Shown: in pieces, positions 13,036-21,351 of the stretch | How the letters are laid out: each line of letters begins with the position of its first letter | Position numbering within the stretch: the stretch's first letter is position 1 | Source of the DNA: Anaerolineae bacterium | GTDB lineage: Bacteria > Chloroflexota > Anaerolineae > 4572-78 > J111 | DNA: 64,000 nucleotides | Assembly: GCA_023151115.1 (NCBI GenBank) | Contig: JAKLJP010000008.1 | Span: 1-64,000 of the forward strand | Direction of reading: 5' to 3' | Position numbers and translations under genes: made by a program | The notes under the pieces: generated by a model | The model's database searches: none | Told to the model about the DNA's origin: nothing | The model's input: only the letters and a program-made list of their open reading frames with translations

Positions 13036-14874
13036 GTGACAATTCGTATTCTGCCGCCCGATGTGGCGGCCAAAATAGCCGCCGGTGAGGTGGTCGAGCG
13101 GCCGGCGTCCGTGGTCAAAGAACTGGTCGAAAATGCCATTGATGCGGGGGCCAAAACCATCCGGGTAGAAATCCAGAACGGTGGTAAACGGTTGATCCAG
13201 GTTTTGGATGACGGCAGCGGCATCCCCGCCGAAGAAATTCCCCTGGCCTTTGCCCGTCACGCCACCAGCAAACTGGTCTCGGTGGATGATTTGAGCCGGG
13301 TGACAACGTTGGGGTTTCGGGGCGAAGCGCTGGCTTCGGTAGCGGCGGTGTCGCAGCTTACCCTGTTATCCCGTCCGGCCTCACAACCGGCGGCCACCCG
13401 GATTCGGTTAGAGGGAGGGCAGCAGATTACACTGGGCGCGGCCGGCTCGCCGGGCGGCACCATTATTACAGTGGAAAATCTTTTTTACAACGTCCCGGCT
13501 CGCCTAAAGTTTCTCAAAGCCGACGCTACCGAAGCGGCTCATATTCACCGCATTGTCTCGCATTATGCTCTGGCCTATCCTCACATTCGTTTTGCCCTGC
13601 AAAGTGACCAGCGTATCACCTTTCAAACCAATGGCCGGGGCGATTTGTTCGACGCTTTGGCCGCTGTTTTTGATTTGGAAACGGCCCGGCAGATGATTGC
13701 GGTGGAATACGAGGAGGAGGGGGAGGAGACGAGGACGCGAGGACGCGAGGAGATAGATGAGAAACTCATCGCCTCCTCGCTTCACGTCTCATCGCCTCCT
13801 CGCCTCTCGGTTCACGGCTACGTGGGCGCGCCGGCCCTGCACCGGGGCACGCGCGATCAGATTATCTTTTTTGTCAACAAACGCTGGATTCAGGATCGCT
13901 CTCTGAATCAAGCGGTGGTCCAGGCTTACCATACCTTTTTGCCGGTGGGTCGTTATCCGGTGGCCGTACTGAATATCGAATTGGATCCGGCCGAGGTGGA
14001 TGTCAATGTTCACCCAACCAAGGCCGAGGTGAAATTTCAAGACCCGCGCGCTGTTTTTAAGGCGGTGCAAAAAGCAGTTCGTGAAGCGGTGATGGCGGCT
14101 GCGCCTGTGCCCGCTTACGGGGGACAGGCAGTGCCCACCTATCATTACAGCGGCGGCTTTGGCGACCACGCCGGCGATACTGCCCCTTGGCGGACTTCGT
14201 TTGGACCCTGGTTTAGCCAATTTGGTTTTGAGATGCAGCGCACTTTTGATAGTGAAGGCGAACGACTGCCGCTGCTTGAAGCGCCTGCCCCCCAAAGTCT
14301 GCCGCTTATGCGGGTGGTGGGTCAGATTCAACAAATGTACATTGTGGCCGAGGGGCCGGACGGCCTCTATCTCATTGACCAGCATGCCGCGCACGAGCGA
14401 ATTCTGTATGAAAAATTGGCCCAGCAAAAAGCGCAAGCGGTGGTGGCTCGCCAGCAGTTGTTGGAGCCGGTGGTGGTGGAGCTGTCGCCCGGACAGGCCG
14501 CCTTGGTCGAGGCTGAACTAAAGGCTTTAAGCGAAGTGGGGTTTGAATTGGAGCCGTTTGGCGGCGCAACTTATCGGATTCGGGCGGTGCCTGACGTCCT
14601 AGGGCAGGCTAATCCCGCCCAGGCTCTGGTAGATATTTTGGCCGAAATGGCCGATGGGGTGATTCCATTGGCCCGCGAAACCCACGAAAAGATTGCCATT
14701 ACCGTCTGCAAACGGGCCTCTATCAAAGGCGGGCAGATTTTATCCCCGGAAGAGATGCGCGAGTTGGTTCGCCAGTTGGAGGCCACCAGCGCCCCGCGCA
14801 CCTGTCCCCATGGTCGCCCGACGATGATTCACCTGAGCGCGGCTCAGTTGGCCAAGGAATTTGGGCGGTTATAA
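13036..14874 (+). CDS. mutL: DNA mismatch repair endonuclease MutL
   Basis: Couples MutS mismatch recognition to strand nicking. The N-terminal GHKL ATPase has E-L-V-E-N-A-I-D-A-G, D-D-G-S-G-I and G-F-R-G-E-A-L-A-S. The transducer domain holds V-N-K-R-W-I-x-D and N-V-H-P-T-K-x-E-V-K-F. The C-terminal domain has the nicking motif DQHA-x2-E-x4-E (near 448), a C-K-x-x-x-x-K segment and C-P-H-G-R-P, so it is the endonuclease type used by bacteria without MutH. GTG at 13036 is chosen because GGAG lies eight bases upstream and it gives the usual M-x-I-R-I-L-P start; GTG at 13027 overlaps that site. An in-frame palindromic repeat adds about 30 residues near residue 225-257. MutS is not in the window. 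Confidence 0.95.
   Translation: MTIRILPPDVAAKIAAGEVVERPASVVKELVENAIDAGAKTIRVEIQNGGKRLIQVLDDGSGIPAEEIPLAFARHATSKLVSVDDLSRVTTLGFRGEALASVAAVSQLTLLSRPASQPAATRIRLEGGQQITLGAAGSPGGTIITVENLFYNVPARLKFLKADATEAAHIHRIVSHYALAYPHIRFALQSDQRITFQTNGRGDLFDALAAVFDLETARQMIAVEYEEEGEETRTRGREEIDEKLIASSLHVSSPPRLSVHGYVGAPALHRGTRDQIIFFVNKRWIQDRSLNQAVVQAYHTFLPVGRYPVAVLNIELDPAEVDVNVHPTKAEVKFQDPRAVFKAVQKAVREAVMAAAPVPAYGGQAVPTYHYSGGFGDHAGDTAPWRTSFGPWFSQFGFEMQRTFDSEGERLPLLEAPAPQSLPLMRVVGQIQQMYIVAEGPDGLYLIDQHAAHERILYEKLAQQKAQAVVARQQLLEPVVVELSPGQAALVEAELKALSEVGFELEPFGGATYRIRAVPDVLGQANPAQALVDILAEMADGVIPLARETHEKIAITVCKRASIKGGQILSPEEMRELVRQLEATSAPRTCPHGRPTMIHLSAAQLAKEFGRL
13711..13808. repeat. Palindromic repeat inserted in frame within mutL
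   Basis: GAGGACGCGAG words face CTCCTCGC/CTCATCGCCTCCTCGC words; the centre is GATGAG-AAA-CTCATC (13756-13770), flanked by GCGAGGAG (13745-13752) and CTCCTCGC (13773-13780). The same 11-base word GAGGACGCGAG occurs in the intergenic palindrome at 29098-29140. It encodes a charged linker at the junction to the MutL transducer domain. Confidence 0.75.
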
Positions 14875-14883
14875 AATTAGGGG

Positions 14884-14944
14884 TTCGCAGTTCAGGGTAG
14901 TTTAGCCCATGTGGGCGGGCACAAGGCCCTAAACTACGAACTCA
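14884..14944. repeat. Inverted repeat between convergent genes
   Basis: GTAGTTTAG pairs with CTAAACTAC, with GTTC/GAAC words outside, between the convergent mutL and methyltransferase genes. It is probably a two-way terminator-like structure. Confidence 0.6.
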
Positions 14945-14950
14945 TAAAAT

Positions 14951-15760
14951 CTAACGCGGTTCTCGCGTTGCTACCCACAGGTGGACCAGACCGCGCCATC
15001 GCTCGTGTATTTGAATGGTCAGCCCGGCTTTAGCCAGATGTTTTTGCCATGTAGCGGGGGAGAAAAAGCTGAATACCCCAGGGCCAAAGGTGGCAAAATT
15101 AAACCAGTCACGGCCATGTTCGGCAATCAGCAAGCGGCCGCCGGGTTTGAGGACGCGGGCAAATTCGGCAAAAAGGGCGTCGCGGTCGGCGCTATCCTGT
15201 AGCTCGTGCAGGCTAAAGCTGCAATAGATGACATCGGCCCAATTGTGAGGCAAAGGTAGGCTGTGAGCCTGGCCGGGCCGCTGGTAGATACGCCGTTCTG
15301 CCTGTAGGGGGGGTTCCAACGCTCGCGCCCGGCGTAAAGCGGCATCGGGCATTTTCTCGGCATTGTAAATGTCAATTAAAAAGTAGTGGCCGCCTTTAAA
15401 CAGGGGCAGCAATCCCCGTGTGCCGCGTAACTTACCGCAGGTAATATCCACGATAACGTTAGCCTGGCCCACCTGCCCCAACTCGGCCAGGCGATCATAT
15501 TCGTGCTGTTGACCTACATCGTAGACCAGGTAGGAGGTAAAAAGAATACTCAGGCCAAGACCCATCACCCCGGCACTGCTGACCCAAAAAAGCCAGGGCC
15601 AGGGTTCAGGGAGCAGCATGCCGGTTATCAATGTAACCAGGCTAAAAAATAAGGTTCCAGCAAAGATCGGCCAGTTATACAACAGCATCGCCACAGTGCC
15701 AGAGTAGTGACGATTGCTCAATAAATTCGGAAAAAACCGGGGTTGCGATTTAACTGTCAT
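14951..15760 (-). CDS. Membrane-anchored class I SAM methyltransferase
   Basis: A 269-residue protein with two or three hydrophobic helices in the first 95 residues (around Y-N-W-P-I-F-A-G-T-L-F-F-S-L-V and W-L-F-W-V-S-S-A-G-V), then a Rossmann methyltransferase domain. The SAM loop is a divergent V-D-I-T-C-G-K-L-R-G-T, followed by D-I-Y-N, a D-V-I-Y-C-S-F-S-L-H-E-L motif IV region, and V-L-K-P-G-G-R-L-L-I-A-E. Substrate is unknown; lipid or quinone-like membrane substrates would suit the anchor. Start 15760 (GAGAGA upstream) is chosen over an ATG six codons earlier. A GbsR-like regulator is encoded just upstream on the same strand. Confidence 0.75.
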   Translation of the reverse strand: MTVKSQPRFFPNLLSNRHYSGTVAMLLYNWPIFAGTLFFSLVTLITGMLLPEPWPWLFWVSSAGVMGLGLSILFTSYLVYDVGQQHEYDRLAELGQVGQANVIVDITCGKLRGTRGLLPLFKGGHYFLIDIYNAEKMPDAALRRARALEPPLQAERRIYQRPGQAHSLPLPHNWADVIYCSFSLHELQDSADRDALFAEFARVLKPGGRLLIAEHGRDWFNFATFGPGVFSFFSPATWQKHLAKAGLTIQIHERWRGLVHLWVATREPR

Positions 15761-15838
15761 GGTGCATCTCTCTAGCAACTCAAAGGTAAATTCAAAACTT
15801 TCAATAATTTGTGAAAATTATGAACGGAAAGAAACAGA

Positions 15839-16366
15839 TCAAGAAATCAACTGTTTGACCCGCAAGGCTTTGCCCATTAACTTCAAAATACTGGTCGGCG
15901 TTTGCATCTCCAAATCTTTATAAACTTCAACCCCGGTTTCAAAAAAGTCGAGCAAATTTTTAAGTTGTTCCCGCTCGTAATTGCCATCCGTAGCGGGCAT
16001 CTGGTTGAGCTTGGTCACGCTTTCGCGCAGGACCTCAATCGTGGGGTCCACTTCTCGTTTTTTGCGTTCGCGAGCAATAATCCGAAACATAGTCCAGACG
16101 TCTTTTTCGGTCGTATAAAATTCGCGCCGTTCTCCTTTGATGTGAACTCGGTTGACAATGCCCCAGGCAATTAACTCGCGCAGGGCCATACTCACATTGC
16201 CCCGGCTGATTTGCAACTCGGCCATAATGTCATTGGCGCACAAAGGCTCCGGCGAGATAAACAGCAGCGCGTGTACCTGGGCCATAGTCCGGTTGATGCC
16301 CCAGAGCGACCCCATTTCACCCCAGTGTAAGATAAACTTTTCCTTAATCTCATTGAGTTCGCTCAT
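15839..16366 (-). CDS. GbsR/MarR family transcriptional regulator
   Basis: The 175-residue protein has an N-terminal winged helix: an M-A-Q-V-H-A-L-L-F-I-S-P-E-P-L helix, then the recognition region I-S-R-G-N-V-S-M-A-L-R-E-L, and the wing E-R-R-E-F-Y-T-T-E. The long helical C-terminus serves for dimers. This layout is that of GbsR-type repressors (choline or compatible-solute control in Bacillus), though the effector here is unknown. Its own strong promoter carries a TTCAG-N6-CTGAA palindrome directly after the -10 box, so autorepression is likely. It may also control the downstream methyltransferase gene 79 bases away on the same strand. Confidence 0.85.
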   Translation of the reverse strand: MSELNEIKEKFILHWGEMGSLWGINRTMAQVHALLFISPEPLCANDIMAELQISRGNVSMALRELIAWGIVNRVHIKGERREFYTTEKDVWTMFRIIARERKKREVDPTIEVLRESVTKLNQMPATDGNYEREQLKNLLDFFETGVEVYKDLEMQTPTSILKLMGKALRVKQLIS

Positions 16367-16385
16367 ATCCAGCCTGTTTCAAATA

Positions 16386-16433
16386 TTCAGAAATTACTGA
16401 AACTATTGTAGCACAAGGCAGCAGGGGTGTCAA
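16386..16433 (-). promoter_or_regulatory. Promoter and operator of the GbsR-like gene
   Basis: TTGACA (16433-16428), 17-base spacer and TACAAT (16410-16405), followed by the inverted repeat TTCAG-N6-CTGAA (16401-16386) at about the transcription start. The operator position would block the polymerase, as expected for autorepression. Confidence 0.65.
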
Positions 16434-16449
16434 CACCTTTGCGAGGCTG

Positions 16450-17019
16450 TTACTGTTTGAGCCGGCTGAGATACTTTTGGCGAAATTTAGCCACTTTGGG
16501 GGCAATCACCACCCGGCAATAACCCTGGCCGGGGTTGCGTTGAAAATACTCTTGGTGATACGCTTCGGCCGGGTAAAACTTGGCAAAAGGTGTTACCTCG
16601 GTCACAATCGGCGCATCCCAGATGTGGGCGGCGTTGATGTCGGCGATGACCTGCTCGGCGGTCGCCTTTTGCTCCAGACTGTGATAAAAAATGGCCGAGC
16701 GATACTGCGGGCCAACGTCTGCGCCTTGCCGGTTCAGGGTGGTTGGGTCGTGGATGGTAAAGAAAATTTCCAGAATTTCTCGAAATGAGACAACTGACGG
16801 GTCAAAGGTCACTTGAACCACTTCGGCATGGCCGGTGGTGGCACTACAGACCTGCTCGTAGGTTGGATTAATCACGTGCCCACCGGAATAGCCGGATACA
16901 ACATCCTCCACACCTTGCAGTTCATCGTAAACCGCCTCCAAACACCAGAAGCAGCCGCCACCCAGGGTGGCTACTTCCCGATGAGATAAAGGATTTGTCG
17001 CTTGATTTTCGGATTGCAT
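16450..17019 (-). CDS. msrA: Peptide-methionine (S)-S-oxide reductase
   Basis: Repairs oxidised methionine in proteins with thioredoxin. The 189-residue protein carries the invariant catalytic motif G-C-F-W-C (Cys23 attacks the sulfoxide) and the family patterns G-Y-S-G-G, Y-x-x-V-C-x-x-x-T-G-H-A-E-V-V-x-V and Y-R-S-A-I-F. The C-terminal half ends with Y-F-Q-R-N-P-x-Q-x-Y-C, where the second Cys can serve as the resolving residue. Length is normal for MsrA without an MsrB fusion. It stands alone, between the regulator and the DAHP synthase gene; the 136 bases upstream show no other gene. Confidence 0.95.
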   Translation of the reverse strand: MQSENQATNPLSHREVATLGGGCFWCLEAVYDELQGVEDVVSGYSGGHVINPTYEQVCSATTGHAEVVQVTFDPSVVSFREILEIFFTIHDPTTLNRQGADVGPQYRSAIFYHSLEQKATAEQVIADINAAHIWDAPIVTEVTPFAKFYPAEAYHQEYFQRNPGQGYCRVVIAPKVAKFRQKYLSRLKQ

Positions 17020-17155
17020 AGCTTAAACCTTTCTTGGTATAAATCAGTTCGCCCAAATTCATGACGCTCCAATTGACTCCAGCCTTACTCCCCACCTTCT
17101 TTCAGCCCACTTATCTCTCATTTAGCTCGTCCTAAAAATCGTAAATCTAAAATCC

Positions 17156-18172
17156 TTACACCCTCCGCCCGACTGCCTCGGCTAAAGTTCGCACCTGATT
17201 CATCAACTCACGGAATTGGGGCAAGGTGAGTGATTGGTCGCCGTCGGATACAGCGTGGTCGGGGTCAGGGTGGGTTTCGAGGATGAGACCATCGGCCCCG
17301 GCGGCCAGGCCGGCCAGGGTGACCGCGCCGACGTGGCGGCGCACTCCAATGGCATGACTGGGGTCGGCCACAATGGGCAGGTGAGTCAACTCTTTGAGTA
17401 GGGGAATGGCGTTGATGTCAAAGGTGTTGCGGGTATATTTGTTGTCAAAGGTGCGGATGCCCCGCTCACACAGCATCACTCGGTTGTTGCCGTGGGCCAG
17501 AATGTATTCGGCGGCCATGAGCAAATCTTCGATGGTGGCCGACATGCCCCGCTTGAGCAGCACCGGCTTGTGAGCCTGGCCGACGGCGTTGAGCAGGTCA
17601 AAATTTTGCATATTGCGCGCGCCGATTTGCAGCACATCGGCGTAAATGGCGACCAGGGCCACTTTGTTGGGCGACATGACTTCGGTTACAATCGGCAGGC
17701 CGGTGGCTTCGCGGGCTTCGGCCAGCAGCTTGAGACCATGCTCGCCCATGCCTTGAAAGCTGTAGGGCGAACTGCGCGGCTTGTAAGCGCCCCCGCGTAG
17801 AAAGGTCGCGCCCGCTTCTTTAACCGCATAGGCCGTTTCCAGCAGTTGTTCCCGGCTTTCGACGCTGCACGGCCCCGCAATAACGGCCACCTGTTCGCCG
17901 CCGATGGTCACGCCGCCGATGGTGAAGGTGGTATCCTCGCGGCGAAAGGCCCGGCTGGCCAGCTTGTACTTTTGGGTAATGGCCATCGTTTCCTTGACGC
18001 CGGGCATCTGGCCCAGGTGAAAAGGGTCGAGCGGCTGGCCTTTGCCCTGCAAGCCGATAAATGTTTCGCCCGAATCATGAGAGATGTGGGTTTGCCACCC
18101 TCTGGCTTCGACTTCAGCCACAACATTGTCTATTTCAAAGGGGGTGGCCTCGGAGTGCATGATGATAATCAT
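17156..18172 (-). CDS. aroF: 3-deoxy-7-phosphoheptulonate synthase (AroA-beta type)
   Basis: First step of the shikimate pathway: joins phosphoenolpyruvate and erythrose 4-phosphate. The 338-residue protein has an N-terminal ferredoxin-like domain (about 1-70) as in Bacillus/Thermotoga DAHP synthases, and a TIM barrel with [31 protein letters not shown] and D-P-S-H-A-I-G-V-R. The metal ligands Cys, His, Glu and Asp of the family are in place. The N-terminal domain could allow feedback control. The ATG at 18172 overlaps the pheA stop (ATGA), so the two are translated together and supply phenylalanine/tyrosine precursors. Confidence 0.93.
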   Translation of the reverse strand: MIIIMHSEATPFEIDNVVAEVEARGWQTHISHDSGETFIGLQGKGQPLDPFHLGQMPGVKETMAITQKYKLASRAFRREDTTFTIGGVTIGGEQVAVIAGPCSVESREQLLETAYAVKEAGATFLRGGAYKPRSSPYSFQGMGEHGLKLLAEAREATGLPIVTEVMSPNKVALVAIYADVLQIGARNMQNFDLLNAVGQAHKPVLLKRGMSATIEDLLMAAEYILAHGNNRVMLCERGIRTFDNKYTRNTFDINAIPLLKELTHLPIVADPSHAIGVRRHVGAVTLAGLAAGADGLILETHPDPDHAVSDGDQSLTLPQFRELMNQVRTLAEAVGRRV

Positions 18173-19086
18173 GAGTCTACCTGGAAGGCGGGATGGCTGG
18201 AAGGCTGGTTTTGTTCTTCCATCTTCCAATCCTCCAACCTTCCAACCTTCCTTTCCTCTTCTAAATGGGGCGTGGTGGCCATGGGATAAGAGCCAAGCAT
18301 TTTGACAAAGCCGGCCCGGCGCAGCAAGCCAAGGAGGGCCGCTTCGGCGGGTGGGTCTTGCCAGTGACCTTCAAAATCCAGGTAAAAAAGATACTGCCAG
18401 GGCCGGTTGCGGCGGGGTCGGGATTCGATTTTGGTCAGGTTGATGTTGCGCTCGGCAAATTCGCCCAGGCAGTGGTAGAGCGAGCCGGGTAAATGGCGGG
18501 CGCTGAAAATAAGCGAGGTTTTGCAGCGCTGGGCGCGGGGCGGGTCTTCGCTGCCCAGTACAAAAAAGCGGGTGTAGTTAAAGGCCGCATCCTCGATGTC
18601 CTCTTCCAGGATGTCCAGCCTGTAAATTTGGGCGGCCAGTTTGCTGGCAATCACCCCCAGGTCGGGTTCCGGGTGGGCGGCCAGGTCGCGGGCGCTGCTG
18701 GCTGTATCAGAGGCCGGGACTTCCTCCAGCTCGTAGCGGGCGATAAATTTTTCGCACTGCTGCAAGGATAACAGAGTAGATTTGACCCGCTTCAAATCGG
18801 CCAGCTTGACCCCCGGCGCGGCCATCAGCGTATGTTGGACCCGCATAATCACCTCGGCCTGAATCCGCAGGTCGCGCTCCATCAACAGTTCATAAGCGCG
18901 TGGCACCGACCCGGCCAGCGCATTTTCGACGGGCAGCAGCCCTAGGTTGGCCCGACCTCGTTCGACCGCTTCAAAAATATCTTCGAGGGTACGGCAGGGG
19001 GTGGTTTTGGTTTCTGGGCCAAAAAATTGGTAAATGGCGCTCTCGGAATAAGCGCCGGCAACGCCTTGAAAGGCTACAGTGGGCAT
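18169..19086 (-). CDS. pheA: Prephenate dehydratase with ACT domain
   Basis: Converts prephenate to phenylpyruvate in phenylalanine synthesis. The 305-residue protein has the catalytic domain ([10 protein letters not shown] at residue 6, [10 protein letters not shown], then N-Y-T-R-F-F near 190) and a C-terminal ACT domain with the [11 protein letters not shown] phenylalanine-binding motif. The last 30 residues (after A-T-T-P-H) are charged, unlike other PheA proteins, and are encoded by a GGAAGG-word palindrome at 18182-18257. The reading frame still ends in an exact ATGA overlap with the DAHP synthase gene. Confidence 0.93.
   Translation of the reverse strand: MPTVAFQGVAGAYSESAIYQFFGPETKTTPCRTLEDIFEAVERGRANLGLLPVENALAGSVPRAYELLMERDLRIQAEVIMRVQHTLMAAPGVKLADLKRVKSTLLSLQQCEKFIARYELEEVPASDTASSARDLAAHPEPDLGVIASKLAAQIYRLDILEEDIEDAAFNYTRFFVLGSEDPPRAQRCKTSLIFSARHLPGSLYHCLGEFAERNINLTKIESRPRRNRPWQYLFYLDFEGHWQDPPAEAALLGLLRRAGFVKMLGSYPMATTPHLEEERKVGRLEDWKMEEQNQPSSHPAFQVDS
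18182..18257. repeat. GGAAGG-word palindrome forming the 3' end of pheA
   Basis: GGAAGGCGGGATGGCTGGAAG words face CTTCCAATCCTCCAACCTTCC words. It is related to the palindrome at 20604-20677. It lies inside pheA, encoding its C-terminal tail. Confidence 0.65.
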
Positions 19087-19106
19087 AGACTCCTCTGGAA
19101 TATTGG

Positions 19107-19150
19107 GAGATTAGAGATTGGAGATTATTTAATCTCCAATCTCTAATTCT
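19107..19150. repeat. 15-bp palindrome upstream of pheA
   Basis: TAGAGATTGGAGATT (19112-19126) pairs exactly with AATCTCCAATCTCTA (19131-19145), loop 4. It lies 20 bases upstream of the pheA start on the minus strand, so it may be in the 5' leader. Confidence 0.7.
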
Positions 19151-19174
19151 CAGTTTAACACGAAGGATAGGGCG

Positions 19175-19269
19175 AGTCAAAGTAAAAACGACAACAGTTT
19201 GACAAAATTCCCCTTACTCCCTACTACCTACTACCGAACAAGTCAAAGTAAAAACGACAACAGTTTGAC
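19175..19269 (+). repeat. 29-bp exact direct repeat flanking a CTACTACC word
   Basis: Copies at 19175-19203 and 19241-19269 begin AGTCAAAGTAAAAACG and end CAGTTTGAC. The 37 bases between hold a CTACTACCTACTACC word. Each copy ends in TTTGAC, a possible -35 box; the second lies 17 bases before TACCAT. It could be a duplicated promoter or operator, or a duplication created by insertion of the word repeat. Confidence 0.6.
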
Positions 19270-19341
19270 GAATCAGGGGCAATGGGTACCATGTTTTCAA
19301 TAATGCGCCTTGACAGGCAGCAGTGATAACGGAGCCGGCCC

Positions 19342-20430
19342 ATGTCCCTAGAAAAAAATGCAATTGACCTGTCTGCCTCGCCCCGCTCATCGCAGTTCCT
19401 GGTGTGGCTCAAAAATTTGAGCCTTGTTTGGGGCTTGGCTGTTCTTCTCCTGGCCTGCATCCCTGAAGAACCCCCACCTCTGCCGACCCCCACCCCTACT
19501 GCCACGCCACCCATGACCATCCCCGATAATGACAATGTCGAAGCGCTGAACGCAGCTAAAGCCGCTTTGGGGGATTTTGAGTTTGGTTTTGCCTCTTTGT
19601 TGGCAGAAGATGCGACCAGGATTGTCATCGAACCGGGGTCGTTAGGCGAAGTCGCTCGCCTGGCCTATCCGCCCCAGCCGGCCAACCCGGCAGAATGGCC
19701 GGCCGTGGACAGCTTTATTCTCTCTTACGCCATCCAGCAGTCGCTTATGCAGTCGCCCCAGGTGCAAGGGGTGGCCCTGGGCCGGTTTGGGGTGGCCGCT
19801 CCCTTGGATGATTTGCAGGACCGGGTTGACCACGTGGCCGTGTGGGCCCGCTTTGCCGATGGCAGCCAGGCCATTGTTGATTTTTCGCCGTTGGCCAGCA
19901 GTTTTGGCTCGCTGCACAGCGCCACCGAGCTGCTGACCGATGCGAGCCAGATAGAAAACCAGTTTGCCCAGTGGCGGGAGGGCGTGCCGTTGGACCTGCT
20001 CCAACCGATGAAAGTCGTGAAGAAACAGAATAACGTTTATTATCTGTTGGCGCAGGTGTTGATTACGCCTGAGCGTTATCATTTTTCGCTGCGGGCGCAT
20101 CTCACCCAAACTGCTACCCCCATCCAGCCGTTACGATTGACGCGAGGAGCGGCGGCGGTGGTCGAAATCAAACGGACTGATTATGAAGCGCTGCGGAAAC
20201 TACTGCTGGCCGATGGACCAACTGTCCTTAACGAGAAACCTGAACTTCTGACTCACAGCGGCGACGCCGATGCCACTATGCAAGCGGTGCTCAATGAGCA
20301 GTTGCCGCTGTTGTGGCATTTGGTGACCAAACTGGAGCATCAACTGCCCGCGCCGGATGCCACCCCCGTACCTACGATAACGCCTACCCCAACGGCCACT
20401 CGCCCGGCTTTACCCCAGGATACTTCTTGA
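19342..20430 (+). CDS. PT-rich lipoprotein of unknown function
   Basis: The 362-residue protein has an N-terminal signal with a hydrophobic stretch (L-S-L-V-W-G-L-A-V) ending in the lipobox L-L-L-A-C near residue 38. A PTPTPT linker follows, then a roughly 280-residue mixed alpha/beta domain I do not recognise. The domain starts with a D-N-D-N-V-E-A-L-N-A-A-K-A-A-L-G segment and includes Y-A-I-Q-Q-S-L-M-Q-S; a second PT-rich tail ends the protein. Such PT linkers are typical of Chloroflexota surface lipoproteins. No clear ribosome site was seen except a GGAG at -15. A terminator follows at 20451-20534. Confidence 0.7.
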   Translation: MSLEKNAIDLSASPRSSQFLVWLKNLSLVWGLAVLLLACIPEEPPPLPTPTPTATPPMTIPDNDNVEALNAAKAALGDFEFGFASLLAEDATRIVIEPGSLGEVARLAYPPQPANPAEWPAVDSFILSYAIQQSLMQSPQVQGVALGRFGVAAPLDDLQDRVDHVAVWARFADGSQAIVDFSPLASSFGSLHSATELLTDASQIENQFAQWREGVPLDLLQPMKVVKKQNNVYYLLAQVLITPERYHFSLRAHLTQTATPIQPLRLTRGAAAVVEIKRTDYEALRKLLLADGPTVLNEKPELLTHSGDADATMQAVLNEQLPLLWHLVTKLEHQLPAPDATPVPTITPTPTATRPALPQDTS

Positions 20431-20450
20431 GAACAGGAACGATCTGACAG

Positions 20451-20534
20451 ACAAATCCAGACCCCGGCCTGGAAAAATATTCAGCCGCTCACCGCTTGTG
20501 TGAAGCGGCTGTTTTGCATACAATCTGGATTTGT
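20451..20534 (+). terminator. Large terminator hairpin
   Basis: Outer stem ACAAATCCAG (20451-20460) with CTGGATTTGT (20525-20534), inner stem CAGCCGCT (20482-20489) with AGCGGCTG (20504-20511) followed by TTTT. It lies between two same-strand lipoprotein genes. Confidence 0.65.
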
Positions 20535-20563
20535 TCTGCGACTCATAGCAAAAAAGGTTTCCT

Positions 20564-21346
20564 TTGAAACGGATAAAATTTATTTGGCGTAAATACCTTG
20601 GCAAGAAGGGAAGGTTGGAAGATTGTAAGATTGGTAAAATTCTATCCTTCCATCCTTCCATCCTTCCATCCTTCCTGGCATTAATCCTGTTGACCGGTTG
20701 CACCCTGGCTTCCCCGTTTAATCAATTGGTGGCTATGGCCGAAGATACCCCCACCGCGACGGTGGTCAAAACACTCCAGCCCACCTTTACCTCCACCCCC
20801 GTCCCTACCGATACACCGACGATTAGTCCTACCCCGACCCTCACCCCCATTCCCACCGACACGCCGACGGTCACTCCAACCCGCACCCCCCGGCCCACCC
20901 ACACTCCGACCATCACCCCCACCGGCACCCCCGCCCCCCCAACCAATACGCCGCCGCCCACTCCCACGCCCATTCCGACCATGCCATTCCGTCTGGCCGA
21001 ACTCTACACCCAGCCGACCGAGGCAACCATCCTCTCCATTATGACCGCCGTGCAAACAGCGGACAACGGCTGGGTTCCCGGCTTTAGGTTGGTTGGAATT
21101 GACCCAGAAGGTATTGTCACTCGTTCCGAACCCTCGGCTGACCGGGCCATTGGCAACACGCCGCCCGGTGGAGTGGTCAAAAGTGGCAATATCAAATTTG
21201 AGCCGCAGCCACGAGCCATCTATATTGCCGGGGTGTGGAACTTTTACCTGGAAAATGGCGAGGGCCAACCGGTCTCGGAAACATTTACGATTGATATGAA
21301 CGTGGAGAATCGGGTCTGGTATTTCTTTCGTTTCCAGCCCAATTGA
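20564..21346 (+). CDS. PT-rich lipoprotein with repeat-derived signal peptide
   Basis: A 260-residue protein: basic n-region (M-K-R-I-K-F-I-W-R-K), then a hydrophobic segment ending in the lipobox L-L-T-G-C near residue 46. A long PT-rich linker (about 60-145) is followed by a compact C-terminal domain with N-G-W-V-P-G-F-R-L-V-G and a final W-Y-F-F-R-F-Q-P. The domain is beta-rich and unrecognised. Residues about 14-38, including the hydrophobic core, are coded by a GGAAGG/CCTTCC-word palindrome (20604-20677), so the signal peptide has been lengthened by a repeat. Exported, lipid-anchored location is inference from the lipobox. Confidence 0.7.
   Translation: MKRIKFIWRKYLGKKGRLEDCKIGKILSFHPSILPSFLALILLTGCTLASPFNQLVAMAEDTPTATVVKTLQPTFTSTPVPTDTPTISPTPTLTPIPTDTPTVTPTRTPRPTHTPTITPTGTPAPPTNTPPPTPTPIPTMPFRLAELYTQPTEATILSIMTAVQTADNGWVPGFRLVGIDPEGIVTRSEPSADRAIGNTPPGGVVKSGNIKFEPQPRAIYIAGVWNFYLENGEGQPVSETFTIDMNVENRVWYFFRFQPN
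20604..20677. repeat. GGAAGG/CCTTCC-word palindrome inside a signal-peptide coding region
   Basis: Left arm words GGAAGGTTGGAAGATTG (about 20609-20634) face tandem CCTTCCATCCTTCCATC words (20646-20675). The same family is found at 18182-18257 in pheA and, in a shorter form, at 22925-22990. Confidence 0.65.
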
Positions 21347-21351
21347 AGCCA

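Noticed and set aside
13789..14436. 215-codon minus-strand frame
   Set aside because: Antisense to mutL.
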